A stretch of DNA of 42,654 nt. Source: a bacterium. GTDB lineage: Bacteria; Patescibacteriota; Doudnabacteria; UBA920; 2-01-FULL-46-14. This document shows, one piece after another, positions 15,160 through 22,009 of this stretch (positions are counted from its first letter, which is position 1; every line of letters begins with the position of its first letter). Location: positions 1-42,654 of the forward strand of contig JAUYKH010000015.1 of the NCBI GenBank assembly GCA_030700065.1. Direction: 5' to 3'. The translations under genes were made by a program, and so were the position numbers. The notes under the pieces were generated by a model. It saw only the letters and a program-made list of their open reading frames with translations. It was not told the origin of the DNA and did not search any database.

Positions 15160-16869
15160 TCATCTGGTCGGGCGAATTTGAAAATAATCAAGCAAAAATT
15201 TGGCCAGCTCTCCAAAAGCCGGCGCGGCAGTACTCTCCGCGAATCTGACAGTCTTTGGGTTGTCTATTTTTACCACTATCACAAATTTCGGATCCTCGAT
15301 CGGCCCAAACCCGGCAAAAGTGCCGATTGAAAGATTGGGATCGTAGCCCACAGGGCCGTCAGCACGCGCGACCTGGGCAGTTCCGGTTTTCCCGCCCAGA
15401 TAGTATCCCGGCACCCGGGCTCGTTTGCCGTGCCCGTTTTCAACGACGGAAACGAGCATCGCCGCCACAATATTGGCAGTTTTGGGAGAAACGGCCTGGC
15501 CGATCTCTTCAGGCTTTGTTTGAACAATGCCGTCCTTGGTGCGAATGCTTTCCTCAATATATGGCTTCATCATCTTACCCTGATTAGCTATGGCCGCATA
15601 GGCTTGCGCCAACTGCAGGGGCGTAACTGTTATTCCCTGTCCAAACGAGGCGGTTGCATAATCAATGTCCGCATTTCTCGTCAAATTTCGCAAATCGCCT
15701 GCGGATTCACCAGGCAGGGTTATGCCAGCTCGCTTGCCAAAACCAAACCTTTTTATCGTTTCCGCAAATTTCTCTTTTCCCGCTTTTTGCTGGAGATAAA
15801 CGGCTCCCGTATTAATAGACTGCTCGAGTATTTGCGTCATAGTCTGTCTTCCGAAAGTTTTTTCATTGGCATTTTTTATTATCCGATCATTTACCTGCAC
15901 GCTCCCCGTATCCTCAAATGTATCTTCCGGAGAAATTGCCCCACCGTCAAGCGCAAGCGCCATGGTAAAAGCCTTAAAAACCGATCCGGGTTCATAGGCG
16001 TCAGTTACAGCCAAATTTCGAAACGCGCCGGGGTTCTGGACTTCATTAAAAATATTTGGGTCAAAATCAGGATAATTCGCCATCGCCAATACGGCGCCGG
16101 TCCCGGGATCGAGTACAACAATGCTTCCGGAATCCGCTTCGTTTTCCCGGACAGTTTTGGAAAGTATGCTCTCCGCCTGGAACTGGATGGCACGATTGAC
16201 GGTCAAGACAATATCACCGCCCGGCACCGCCGGCTCGAGTTTTCTGATGCCTCCGGTGATCCACCCTCCGCTCGCGTCTTTTTCCTGCAGGAGCGAGCCG
16301 GGTTTGCCCGCCAAAATGTCTTCGAAATACCTTTCAACGCCGTACTGCCCCATGCGCTTATCTCCTTCATACGCCAAAAAACCCAAAACTTGAGAGGCCA
16401 AACTTTTTTCCGGGTAAAACCGATAGTCTTCGGGCTGGAGATAAATCCCGGGAAGATCCAATTTTTTTACGCCCAAAGAGACGTTTTCTGGAAGCTGTTT
16501 TTTGAGGGCAACCCATTTTCGCTCGTCTTCAGAAATTTTCGCCAAAATCTCTGCCTTTGGAATCTCCAAAATCTGGCCCAAAAGTTTGGCGGTCTTTTCT
16601 TTATCAGTTATTTCAGGCGGAACCGCGTAAATCAAATCTTTTTGAATGTTCCCGACCGCTTCAATAAGCTCCTCTCCGTTTTTGCCGGTATGAATGAATA
16701 TCTTTCCCCTCGCGGGAATTAGATCTTTGTACAACTGGTGCTGGTTTTCGGCCAAGCTTTGAAAATATGAATGGCCCAATACCTGGAGCGCAAAAAGCCG
16801 CACGATGACGGCGGCTGTAAAAATAACAAAAATAAAGCTTAAAAAAACCAATCTACGGCGAGTAGGCAT
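15160..16869 (-). CDS. ftsI: Class B penicillin-binding protein (FtsI/PBP2-type transpeptidase)
   Basis: 569 aa: short basic cytoplasmic tail, one membrane anchor (about 7-28), dimerisation domain, then the transpeptidase. Active-site motifs are intact: SVFK (296-299), SIN (351-353), KTG (494-496). It cross-links septal peptidoglycan, consistent with location between ftsL and murF. The 17-bp overlap with ftsL suggests co-translation. A typical class B PBP without a C-terminal PASTA domain. Confidence 0.95.
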   Translation of the reverse strand: MPTRRRLVFLSFIFVIFTAAVIVRLFALQVLGHSYFQSLAENQHQLYKDLIPARGKIFIHTGKNGEELIEAVGNIQKDLIYAVPPEITDKEKTAKLLGQILEIPKAEILAKISEDERKWVALKKQLPENVSLGVKKLDLPGIYLQPEDYRFYPEKSLASQVLGFLAYEGDKRMGQYGVERYFEDILAGKPGSLLQEKDASGGWITGGIRKLEPAVPGGDIVLTVNRAIQFQAESILSKTVRENEADSGSIVVLDPGTGAVLAMANYPDFDPNIFNEVQNPGAFRNLAVTDAYEPGSVFKAFTMALALDGGAISPEDTFEDTGSVQVNDRIIKNANEKTFGRQTMTQILEQSINTGAVYLQQKAGKEKFAETIKRFGFGKRAGITLPGESAGDLRNLTRNADIDYATASFGQGITVTPLQLAQAYAAIANQGKMMKPYIEESIRTKDGIVQTKPEEIGQAVSPKTANIVAAMLVSVVENGHGKRARVPGYYLGGKTGTAQVARADGPVGYDPNLSIGTFAGFGPIEDPKFVIVVKIDNPKTVRFAESTAAPAFGELAKFLLDYFQIRPTR

Positions 16870-17203
16870 AACCGTTTTGGCTCAAATAGTCTACCGAAGT
16901 CATGGGTACAAGGTTGAGCGTACGGATTTGGGATTCGATACTCTGTATGGATTTAAGCGACGCGGTCTCGAGCTCCAATCTCTTGTTTGATTCCTGAAGC
17001 TCAATAAGCCTTTTGTCCAGCTTCTTGATTTCATACCCTTTGGTCGAAAGATTGTTAGTTTCAAGCAAATACAACACGCCCGCCACAATCAAAAGTCCGG
17101 CCAACACAAATCCTAAACTGGACGAAAGTTTTTTCGGAGTTTTTGGTTTCATTTTTATTTTGGCTTGGGGAATTTCAAGCGTTAACGCAAAATATCTTCC
17201 CAT
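16853..17203 (-). CDS. ftsL: FtsL-like division protein
   Basis: Up to 116 aa; an alternative ATG at 17152 gives 99 aa, and neither has a clear Shine-Dalgarno. One membrane segment (SLGFVLAGLLIVAGVLYLLE) is followed by a coiled coil (KKLDKRLIELQESNKRLELETASLKSIQSIE) and a short tail: the bitopic topology of FtsL/DivIC. Position between mraZ and the class B PBP supports FtsL, whose partner would be the FtsI-type PBP. Primary sequence is poorly conserved in this family, so context carries much of the call. Confidence 0.8.
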   Translation of the reverse strand: MGRYFALTLEIPQAKIKMKPKTPKKLSSSLGFVLAGLLIVAGVLYLLETNNLSTKGYEIKKLDKRLIELQESNKRLELETASLKSIQSIESQIRTLNLVPMTSVDYLSQNGYAYSP

Positions 17204-17223
17204 ACGCAGCAGAGTCCTATATT

Positions 17224-17652
17224 CTAAATTATTTGTTCTAAGGCTTCGGCGATGTTGGTCGAAGTTTTTTCAGTATCTTTCTTATATTTTTCCCATCGTT
17301 CCTGATCCCAAACTTCCAATCGATTGTACAATCCGGCAATTACAACTTTTTTCTTTATTCCGGCAAAATTTCGCAGATAATCGGGTAGGATCACTCGCCC
17401 CTGTTTGTCCATTTCCAAATCCATAGCTCCAGCAAGCATCAAACGGGAAAATGCCCTGGTATTGGACCTGCTAATGGGCAAATTTGCCAATTTACCCGCT
17501 AAATTTTGCCACTCCTTCGCAGTGTATAAGAAAAGGGCGCTGTCCAGGCCGCGTGTGACTACGGCTCCACGGCTAAGCGAGGCGCGAAATTTGACGGGTA
17601 TGGACAGCCTTCCTTTCTCATCCACCGTAAGCGAGTATTCGCCGATAAACAT
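17224..17652 (-). CDS. mraZ: Transcriptional regulator MraZ
   Basis: 142 aa with two MraZ/SpoVT-AbrB repeats: MFIGEYSLTVDEKGRLSIPVKFR (1-23) and AMDLEMDKQGRVILPDYLR (about 75-95), each with the DxxGR DNA-binding signature. The start is at MFIGEY; nine in-frame residues upstream lie inside a hairpin. MraZ binds tandem repeats ahead of its own operon and represses the dcw cluster; four GTGG repeats at 18021-18058 are a matching candidate operator. The next gene is ftsL: rsmH, which usually follows mraZ, is absent. Confidence 0.95.
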   Translation of the reverse strand: MFIGEYSLTVDEKGRLSIPVKFRASLSRGAVVTRGLDSALFLYTAKEWQNLAGKLANLPISRSNTRAFSRLMLAGAMDLEMDKQGRVILPDYLRNFAGIKKKVVIAGLYNRLEVWDQERWEKYKKDTEKTSTNIAEALEQII

Positions 17653-17696
17653 CGGGTGGTAGAACCTTCGGTACACCACCCGACAAGTCGGGCGGT
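17653..17696. repeat. Two overlapping hairpins upstream of mraZ
   Basis: CGGGTGGT (17653-17660) pairs with ACCACCCG (17675-17682). Alternatively ACCACCCGAC (17675-17684) pairs with GTCGGGCGGT (17687-17696) with one mismatch. The two pairings exclude each other. The outer stem resembles the one at 17994-18029. Confidence 0.6.
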
Positions 17697-17702
17697 AATT
17701 AA

Positions 17703-17966
17703 TTATTTAGTTTGAAAATACTCCTTGAGCATCAGTTTTAACACCCGCGCACCCTTGTTCGATTTCAAATACTGCTCTCTTCTAGCCGCATCAGATTTAT
17801 TCAAATATCCCTCAAAGTGAATCAGTTGCCAAGGTTTGTATTTCTTTGTGTAGGAGCTTAGACCTGAATTATGCTCTTGGACCCTGCTTTTTAAACTCTT
17901 GGCAGTTAAACCTATATAGACGCCACCGTTCTTCTTACTTTCAAGCACGTAAACCGTAAAAAACAC
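17703..17966 (-). CDS. Small GIY-YIG nuclease-domain protein (copy 1)
   Basis: 87 aa, essentially a lone GIY-YIG domain: YVLESKKNGGVYIGLT (6-21), SRVQEHNSG, and KSDAARREQYLKSNKG with the catalytic Glu region. Such stand-alone domains (UPF0213-like) are probable endonucleases, some linked to mobility or repair. It is related to copy 2 at 38993-39262. Here it separates the promoter and MraZ-box region from mraZ and is bracketed by GGTGGT...ACCACC hairpins, so it may be an insertion in the dcw leader. Confidence 0.9.
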   Translation of the reverse strand: MFFTVYVLESKKNGGVYIGLTAKSLKSRVQEHNSGLSSYTKKYKPWQLIHFEGYLNKSDAARREQYLKSNKGARVLKLMLKEYFQTK

Positions 17967-17993
17967 CGTATTTTCTATTAATCCTCAACTTGT

Positions 17994-18029
17994 AAGGTGG
18001 TGTGCGACCAACGGGAGTTCTACCACCTT
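17994..18029. repeat. AAGGTGGT...ACCACCTT inverted repeat
   Basis: AAGGTGGT (17994-18001) and ACCACCTT (18022-18029). On the minus strand the first arm read is the last MraZ-box-like repeat. Counterpart of 17653-17682 on the other side of the GIY-YIG gene. Confidence 0.6.
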
Positions 18030-18058
18030 ATCCACTTTTCCCCACTCTTTTCCACAAA
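18021..18058 (-). promoter_or_regulatory. Candidate MraZ operator (four GTGG repeats)
   Basis: On the minus strand GTGG occurs four times at 18052-18055, 18042-18045, 18032-18035 and 18023-18026, spaced 10, 10 and 9 bp in an A-rich context (GAAAAGTGGA). They lie just after the predicted dcw start site. Known MraZ boxes are similar tandem repeats. Confidence 0.7.
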
Positions 18059-18074
18059 TTAGTGTTGTATATCC

Positions 18075-18103
18075 ATTATATCCCACCTGGAAATTTTCGT
18101 CAA
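18075..18103 (-). promoter_or_regulatory. dcw cluster promoter
   Basis: Minus strand TTGACG (18103-18098), 17-bp spacer, TATAAT (18080-18075): near-consensus sigma-70 promoter reading toward the GTGG repeats, the GIY-YIG gene and mraZ. Confidence 0.85.
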
Positions 18104-18117
18104 CCCCCAATAATAAA

Positions 18118-18142
18118 CAAAAAATCGCCAGATTGGGCGATT
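18118..18142 (-). terminator. Terminator of the dinB-cupin operon
   Basis: Minus strand AATCGCC-caatct-GGCGATT followed by TTTTTG, 31 nt after the cupin stop. Confidence 0.8.
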
Positions 18143-18172
18143 ATTGTCAAATATTACTCCAACTAACTAAAC

Positions 18173-18610
18173 CTAAAATTCGCTTGGGGCGTATATATCG
18201 GGTTTGAGGGGATTAAATTTTCTAGGCCTATACTCAAGATACCAACAATCCTTAATCGCTCGCATCGAATGCAGAACCAAGGGTTGTATGGTTAATTCTA
18301 CTGGACCTTTGTCCGCGTCCACACTTACTTCTTTTTTAGGCCCGCCTTTGGTTTGAAAATTGATATGTATTTTACCTTTCAACAACAGAAAGTATTCGGG
18401 ATTTTTAGAGGGGTCGTCGCCTTTATGAAAATGCTCCGCGAATCGCTCGCCCTTTTTGCGGTAATACGCGGTCACGTGGTGATCGGAACGCAACATCAGC
18501 TTTTTAAGCGGCCACTCCCAAGTCCGCCTGCCTTTTACATTTGCTGAATTGGCCGGAGGTAAGCCTTCAATAATAATACCCCCCAATGTTCCTTTTCTTC
18601 TTGTCTTCAT
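18173..18610 (-). CDS. Cupin-domain protein
   Basis: 145 aa with a single cupin barrel. The metal-ligand set is visible: His60 and His62 (AEHFHKGD), Glu72 (PEYFLLLKGKI) and His114 (PLVLHSMRAI), matching cupin motifs 1 and 2. Typical functions include sugar isomerases, dioxygenases or binding proteins; none can be chosen. It begins 9 nt after the dinB stop, so it is probably expressed with dinB, with no obvious functional link. A terminator follows. Confidence 0.8.
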   Translation of the reverse strand: MKTRRKGTLGGIIIEGLPPANSANVKGRRTWEWPLKKLMLRSDHHVTAYYRKKGERFAEHFHKGDDPSKNPEYFLLLKGKIHINFQTKGGPKKEVSVDADKGPVELTIQPLVLHSMRAIKDCWYLEYRPRKFNPLKPDIYAPSEF

Positions 18611-18619
18611 GCCCTATCA

Positions 18620-19891
18620 TTATATCAAAAATTCTTTCATCCTTCCAAAGCCGACGGTGTCCTTGCCCCACTCGTCGTCAACCCCTATCATGCGGCCGCG
18701 AATAATCGTAAACTCTCCGTACTTATCATTTATTTTATCCATCGCCTGCACAACTAGCCTTGGTTTTTTATATTCAGCAAAAAGAGGCTGGTCTTGGACA
18801 TCAAATTTCAATCCAGACACAGAAATACCCATTATTTTTATTTGGCCCCCCTTCTTAAATTCCTCCCCGCCTGTGGGGGGGAAAAGGTGGGGGGTAAATT
18901 GCTTGAATATTGAAAACGCATAGTGATAAATGTCTTTGCCATCATTGATCAGCTCATTTACTTTGTGTTGCTTACTAAATCCGCTGTAGCGGTTATCGGA
19001 GTGGAAATAATGAATAATGTTTCCCCACGCCTTCCGGTGGCGCATTCTGCGGCCGATTTTTTCCGACAGTTTCAGCATCAATCTTTTTATGTCCGTTAAA
19101 TTACTAATTGCCCGAGGCAACGTATAAGAATGACCGATTGATTTAACAGGCTCGTCGGCTGGAATTGCAAAAAATCCGGCATCACGGAAATTGGCCATGC
19201 AATGCAGGGTGTAGCCCCATAGACCAAATTGATTGAGTAAATTTGATAACGGGTATTTGGCCAATTGCCGCAGTGTAAAAATTCCAAGCTTGTTTAATGC
19301 TTTTTCTGTCCGATTGGCAATGCCTGGAATATCAGTCAGTTTTAAGCGATTATAAAGCGAACTGATCTCATCGGGGCGGACCACAAAAATTCTGTTTATA
19401 TCCCCTTCTCCCAGGTCGGCAGCTATTTTAGAAACTAATTTATTTGGTCCAATCCCGACCGAGCAAGAGACCCACTCTCCAATCTCTTTTCTTAGCCGTT
19501 GTTTTATCTCCAGCCCCAAAAGCAAGGCATCATCATAATCCCGCGCAATGCCGGTCAAGTCCGCAAACGCTTCATCGATGCTCGATTTTTCAACATTGTC
19601 CGTATAGTCCGACAATATGCGCAGAAAAGCGGCGGTTACATGCCGGTATTTATCCGGGTCAACCGGCAATAAAACAATTTTGGGATATATCTTTTTGGCA
19701 TCCCAGACTGTTGTGCCGAGTTTGATTCCCAGACGTTTGGCCTCAACCGATGGAGCAATGATAATCCCGCCCAGATGCTCGCAGACTCCTACCGGCTTTC
19801 CGCGAAGGTGCGGGTTGGCCTGCTGTTCCACACTTGCGAAGTAGGAATTCATATCGAGATGAAGTATAATGCTATTATTCATAAAATTCAT
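18620..19891 (-). CDS. dinB: Y-family DNA polymerase (DinB, Pol IV)
   Basis: 423 aa translesion polymerase. Catalytic carboxylates: DMNSYFASVEQ (Asp13) and SSIDEAFADL (Asp106, Glu107). The palm/fingers are followed by a thumb HhH (about 185-205; LTDIPGIANRTEKALNKLGI) and a little-finger domain. Residues about 333-350 (PHLFPPTGGEEFKKGGQ) come from a hairpin repeat inserted in frame just before the IKIMGISVSGL strand. An alternative ATG at 19882 is possible. Upstream lies a candidate TTGACC/TATGGC promoter overlapping a dispersed hairpin; no LexA box is seen. Confidence 0.95.
   Translation of the reverse strand: MNFMNNSIILHLDMNSYFASVEQQANPHLRGKPVGVCEHLGGIIIAPSVEAKRLGIKLGTTVWDAKKIYPKIVLLPVDPDKYRHVTAAFLRILSDYTDNVEKSSIDEAFADLTGIARDYDDALLLGLEIKQRLRKEIGEWVSCSVGIGPNKLVSKIAADLGEGDINRIFVVRPDEISSLYNRLKLTDIPGIANRTEKALNKLGIFTLRQLAKYPLSNLLNQFGLWGYTLHCMANFRDAGFFAIPADEPVKSIGHSYTLPRAISNLTDIKRLMLKLSEKIGRRMRHRKAWGNIIHYFHSDNRYSGFSKQHKVNELINDGKDIYHYAFSIFKQFTPHLFPPTGGEEFKKGGQIKIMGISVSGLKFDVQDQPLFAEYKKPRLVVQAMDKINDKYGEFTIIRGRMIGVDDEWGKDTVGFGRMKEFLI
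18842..18895. repeat. C/G-run hairpin repeat inside dinB
   Basis: Minus strand ACCCCCCACCTTTTCCCC...GGCGGGGAGGAATTTAAG, closely like the repeat inside parB. Translated in frame as PHLFPPTGGEEFKKGG. Confidence 0.65.
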
Positions 19892-19896
19892 GCTTG

Positions 19897-19933
19897 CCCC
19901 GTAGTGTCCGCCATAGGCGGTCTACTATCGGGG
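19897..19933. repeat. Third copy of the CCCCGTAGTGTCCGCC hairpin
   Basis: CCCCGTAGTGTCCGCC-ata-GGCGGTCTACTATCGGGG, same family as 11684-11720 and 13328-13364. It lies between divergent dinB and the TIM-barrel gene, 11 bp before a TATAAT box. Confidence 0.75.
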
Positions 19934-19944
19934 TCAATATGTAG

Positions 19945-19950
19945 TATAAT
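19945..19950 (+). promoter_or_regulatory. -10 box for the TIM-barrel gene, leaderless start
   Basis: TATAAT followed 7 bp later by the ATG at 19958, so the expected start site is at or next to the start codon. No convincing -35 is seen. Confidence 0.55.
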
Positions 19951-19957
19951 TCTAGAC

Positions 19958-20677
19958 ATGGTTAAATTAGTTCTGTCCAATACCACGACCTTTTTTTCCG
20001 GCCGTATTGAATCGGTTTTTAAAAAAGCAAAAAAAAACGGCTTTAAATACGTAGAAATCATCCCCTATCGCTGGACTACGGCGCAGGAAGTCTCAAACTT
20101 GGAAAAAAAATACGGTGTCCAAGTTGCCGGAATTCATATGCCACAGTATTGGCTTAGAAACCCCAAATCCTCTATATTCAACCTTGTCTTTGGGTTTTAT
20201 TTGGGCGGCGCGGCAAATAGTCCCGGCTTCGCGATAACCAAGAGCTTATCCAATCGCCGACCTTATTTGCTTTTCCATGCCAATGTCGCCGATGAAATGG
20301 GTGATAAATCTAGAGAGATATCGCACCAATTTCATACCCTTGTAGAGAATATTCCTTACCGCACAAATTACCCGGAAAATTATTGGAATCCTGTTGTCTC
20401 AAAAGAATCAGGTTTTGTCTTCGATCCAGGACATTACAAAGAAACTCCGACGGATATCCCTCATCCTGATATGTTAGAAGTCTATGAAAAAACCCTCCCC
20501 GAGGTTGTACATATATCCTACAATACTTGGTTTCAGCATGTCCTGCCCGATAAAAAAGAGCAGGATGAACTGCGGCGCTGCTTCTCAATTCACCGCCCCC
20601 GCTACCTCGTCCTAGAAACAAACCCTTTGGTGAGCGTGAAAAAAGGGAAAGCAATGCTTGAAAAGTTAATCCGTTAA
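19958..20677 (+). CDS. Sugar-phosphate isomerase/epimerase-like TIM-barrel protein
   Basis: 239 aa of the xylose-isomerase-like/AP endonuclease 2 superfamily. Barrel-strand ends with likely metal or substrate ligands are visible: KYVEIIPYRW, GIHMPQYW, LLFHANVAD, FVFDPGHYKET, VVHISYNTW and LVLETNPL. The start ATG is fixed by the -10 box 7 bp upstream; upstream in-frame sequence is antisense to dinB. The reaction is unknown; isomerase, epimerase or nuclease are all possible in this fold. It converges with the small gene at 20666 (12-bp 3' overlap). Confidence 0.78.
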   Translation: MVKLVLSNTTTFFSGRIESVFKKAKKNGFKYVEIIPYRWTTAQEVSNLEKKYGVQVAGIHMPQYWLRNPKSSIFNLVFGFYLGGAANSPGFAITKSLSNRRPYLLFHANVADEMGDKSREISHQFHTLVENIPYRTNYPENYWNPVVSKESGFVFDPGHYKETPTDIPHPDMLEVYEKTLPEVVHISYNTWFQHVLPDKKEQDELRRCFSIHRPRYLVLETNPLVSVKKGKAMLEKLIR

Positions 20678-20902
20678 ACTATAACTATCCTCTATCCACC
20701 ATTTCAAATTCTCGGTATTGAATCCGAGTTTGAACGCGTTAGCGCCGTCTGAAACCGAAAAAAAATAAATCCGTACAGCTCCTTCCTTGATCGTATGGAC
20801 GAGGTTTACTTTGAGAATTTTGTAGCGACATTGTCCCCATTTGATAATATGCGGAAACACGCCGTTATCTTTAAAAGACACAATCACTTCAATTGTTTCC
20901 AT
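20666..20902 (-). CDS. Small protein, DUF6504-like, last gene of the lexA operon
   Basis: 78 aa. The pattern F-P-x-I-I-x-W-G-x-x-R-Y-K-I-L-K-V (about 14-31) followed by YFFSVSDGANAFKLGF and WWIEDSY resembles the small DUF6504 proteins often found beside Y-family polymerases and SOS genes. The start METIEVIV lies 5 nt after the stop of the 59-aa gene; no Shine-Dalgarno is visible, suggesting translation coupling. Position behind lexA makes a DNA-damage role plausible. The family call is from pattern memory and is tentative. Confidence 0.6.
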   Translation of the reverse strand: METIEVIVSFKDNGVFPHIIKWGQCRYKILKVNLVHTIKEGAVRIYFFSVSDGANAFKLGFNTENLKWWIEDSYSLTD

Positions 20903-20907
20903 GAGGA

Positions 20908-21087
20908 TTAGTTGAATACCACATGACACAACTTACTGTTAATCATGACAGGGATGCCTTTGATTGCCTCTATTTCTTGTGTGACCTGTTTGACGGGACA
21001 AGCATGTTCTAAATTATTCATACACCGCGTGCAAAGGTTTTTGAGGGCCGCAATCGCCTCATATTTGGTTTTATCTAATTCAGACAT
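20908..21087 (-). CDS. 59-aa Cys-rich small protein in the lexA operon
   Basis: Starts MSELDKTKYEAIAALKNL and contains LCTRCMNNLEHACPV and a later SKLCHVV: four Cys (a CxxC pair, then two single Cys), a possible zinc or Fe-S site. It begins 5 nt after the lexA stop and ends 5 nt before the next ATG, so it is likely translated as part of a lexA operon. No family recognised. The tight spacing on both sides supports it as a real gene. Confidence 0.65.
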   Translation of the reverse strand: MSELDKTKYEAIAALKNLCTRCMNNLEHACPVKQVTQEIEAIKGIPVMINSKLCHVVFN

Positions 21088-21092
21088 ATTTT

Positions 21093-21701
21093 TTATTCCA
21101 ACTGTCTAATTACCCCCACCACCTTCCCCTGCACGCTCCACTCGTCGTTCGGATATATATTCTGATACTTTGGGTTTTCCGGTTTCAGGTACCTCCGCCC
21201 GTTTATTTCAACAAATCTTTTGACTGTTGCCTCGTCATGCAAAAGCGCTACCACTATATCTCCCGTCCGCACTTCGCGGGTTGGCTTAACAATTACCAGA
21301 TCCCCTTCCAAAATCCCCGCGCCAATCATGCTGTCCCCCCTCACCTGGAGCAAAAATACGTCTTTGCGTCCGCGCAAAAACGAGTTCGGCAAATTAACCC
21401 ATTCCTCGACATGTTGTTCTACAATTATGGGTCCGCCGGCCGGAACCGTTCCCAAAAGGGGCACACTTTGAATACCTGCCCTAACCTCATTTCCAAATTC
21501 GTCCAAGACTTGAATACCGCGGGCGGTGCCATCGCGTTTCACATAACCCTCCTCTTCCAAAGCGTACAATAGCTTGGCCACCGCGTTTTTGGACCGGACC
21601 TTGAGCGCCTTAGCCATTTCGGACACGGTAGGTGGAATTCCCTTTGCCTGAACCGCGGCAATAATATAGCCTAGCAATTCTTTCTGACGTCTTGTTATCA
21701 T
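21093..21701 (-). CDS. lexA: SOS repressor LexA
   Basis: 202 aa: N-terminal winged helix (1-70; ITRRQKELLGYI, TVSEMAKALKVRSKNAVAKLLYALEEEGYV) and C-terminal S24 autoprotease domain. Cleavage site Ala88-Gly89 (VPAGGP), Ser124 (GDSM) and Lys161 (ATVKRF) are intact, so RecA-stimulated self-cleavage should work. A near-consensus promoter with an overlapping GAAC-N4-GTTT palindrome lies upstream, consistent with autoregulation. Two small genes follow in the same operon. Confidence 0.97.
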   Translation of the reverse strand: MITRRQKELLGYIIAAVQAKGIPPTVSEMAKALKVRSKNAVAKLLYALEEEGYVKRDGTARGIQVLDEFGNEVRAGIQSVPLLGTVPAGGPIIVEQHVEEWVNLPNSFLRGRKDVFLLQVRGDSMIGAGILEGDLVIVKPTREVRTGDIVVALLHDEATVKRFVEINGRRYLKPENPKYQNIYPNDEWSVQGKVVGVIRQLE

Positions 21702-21707
21702 ATTCTA

Positions 21708-21735
21708 GATTCTAAATTCTATATTCTAATCTTAT
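21708..21735. repeat. Tandem ATTCTA repeats in the lexA leader
   Basis: Four near-tandem copies of ATTCTA (minus strand TAGAAT) right before the lexA start. Shorter runs of the same hexamer occur before murF, rplP and rplV. Confidence 0.5.
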
Positions 21736-21763
21736 GGTAAACAATCGTTCACCTATATGTCAA
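21736..21763 (-). promoter_or_regulatory. lexA promoter with candidate LexA box
   Basis: Minus strand TTGACA (21763-21758), 18-bp spacer, TACCAT. The spacer holds GGTGAACGATTGTTTACC (21753-21736), a near palindrome containing GAAC-N4-GTTT, close to the Gram-positive SOS box GAAC-N4-GTTC. Confidence 0.72.
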
Positions 21764-21786
21764 GGCCTAAATTTGTGGATAACTAA

Positions 21787-21816
21787 AAACCCAAGCCCTT
21801 GTTAGGGCTTGGGTTT
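21787..21816 (-). terminator. Terminator after the 39-aa gene
   Basis: Perfect 12-bp stem AAACCCAAGCCC / GGGCTTGGGTTT with a 6-nt loop, followed on the minus strand by TTAGTT (the run GGGTTTTTAG ends the stem). Confidence 0.85.
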
Positions 21817-21833
21817 AAAATTTCAAATTTTCT

Positions 21834-21953
21834 TTAAGCTTCGCCAGAACCTTCTTCGGTTGGCGCAACCTCCCCTTCTGTCTTCTCCTCTTCAGTGCCC
21901 GGCGTTGTTTCGTCACCTTTATCCGGCATATCTTGCATGAAGATATCGCTCAT
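21834..21953 (-). CDS. 39-aa acidic small protein
   Basis: Starts MSDIFMQDMPDKGDETT and continues Glu/Gly/Pro-rich (EEEKTEGEVAPTEEGSGEA). Highly acidic and probably disordered. Support as a gene is strong: AAGGAG 8 nt before the ATG, a dedicated near-consensus promoter at 22010-22038, and a perfect terminator right after the stop. No homologue recognised. The leader contains CTCCTT complementary to the AAGGAG ribosome-binding site, so translation may be controlled by RNA folding. Confidence 0.7.
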   Translation of the reverse strand: MSDIFMQDMPDKGDETTPGTEEEKTEGEVAPTEEGSGEA

Positions 21954-22009
21954 TATGTTTTCTCCTTAACTCCCCCGCAAAACGAAGGAGGATTAATAAA
22001 ACTGTCCTA

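Noticed and set aside
15430-16722. 430-aa plus-strand frame
   Set aside because: Fully antisense to the class B PBP gene, whose active-site motifs are intact; no recognisable protein features.
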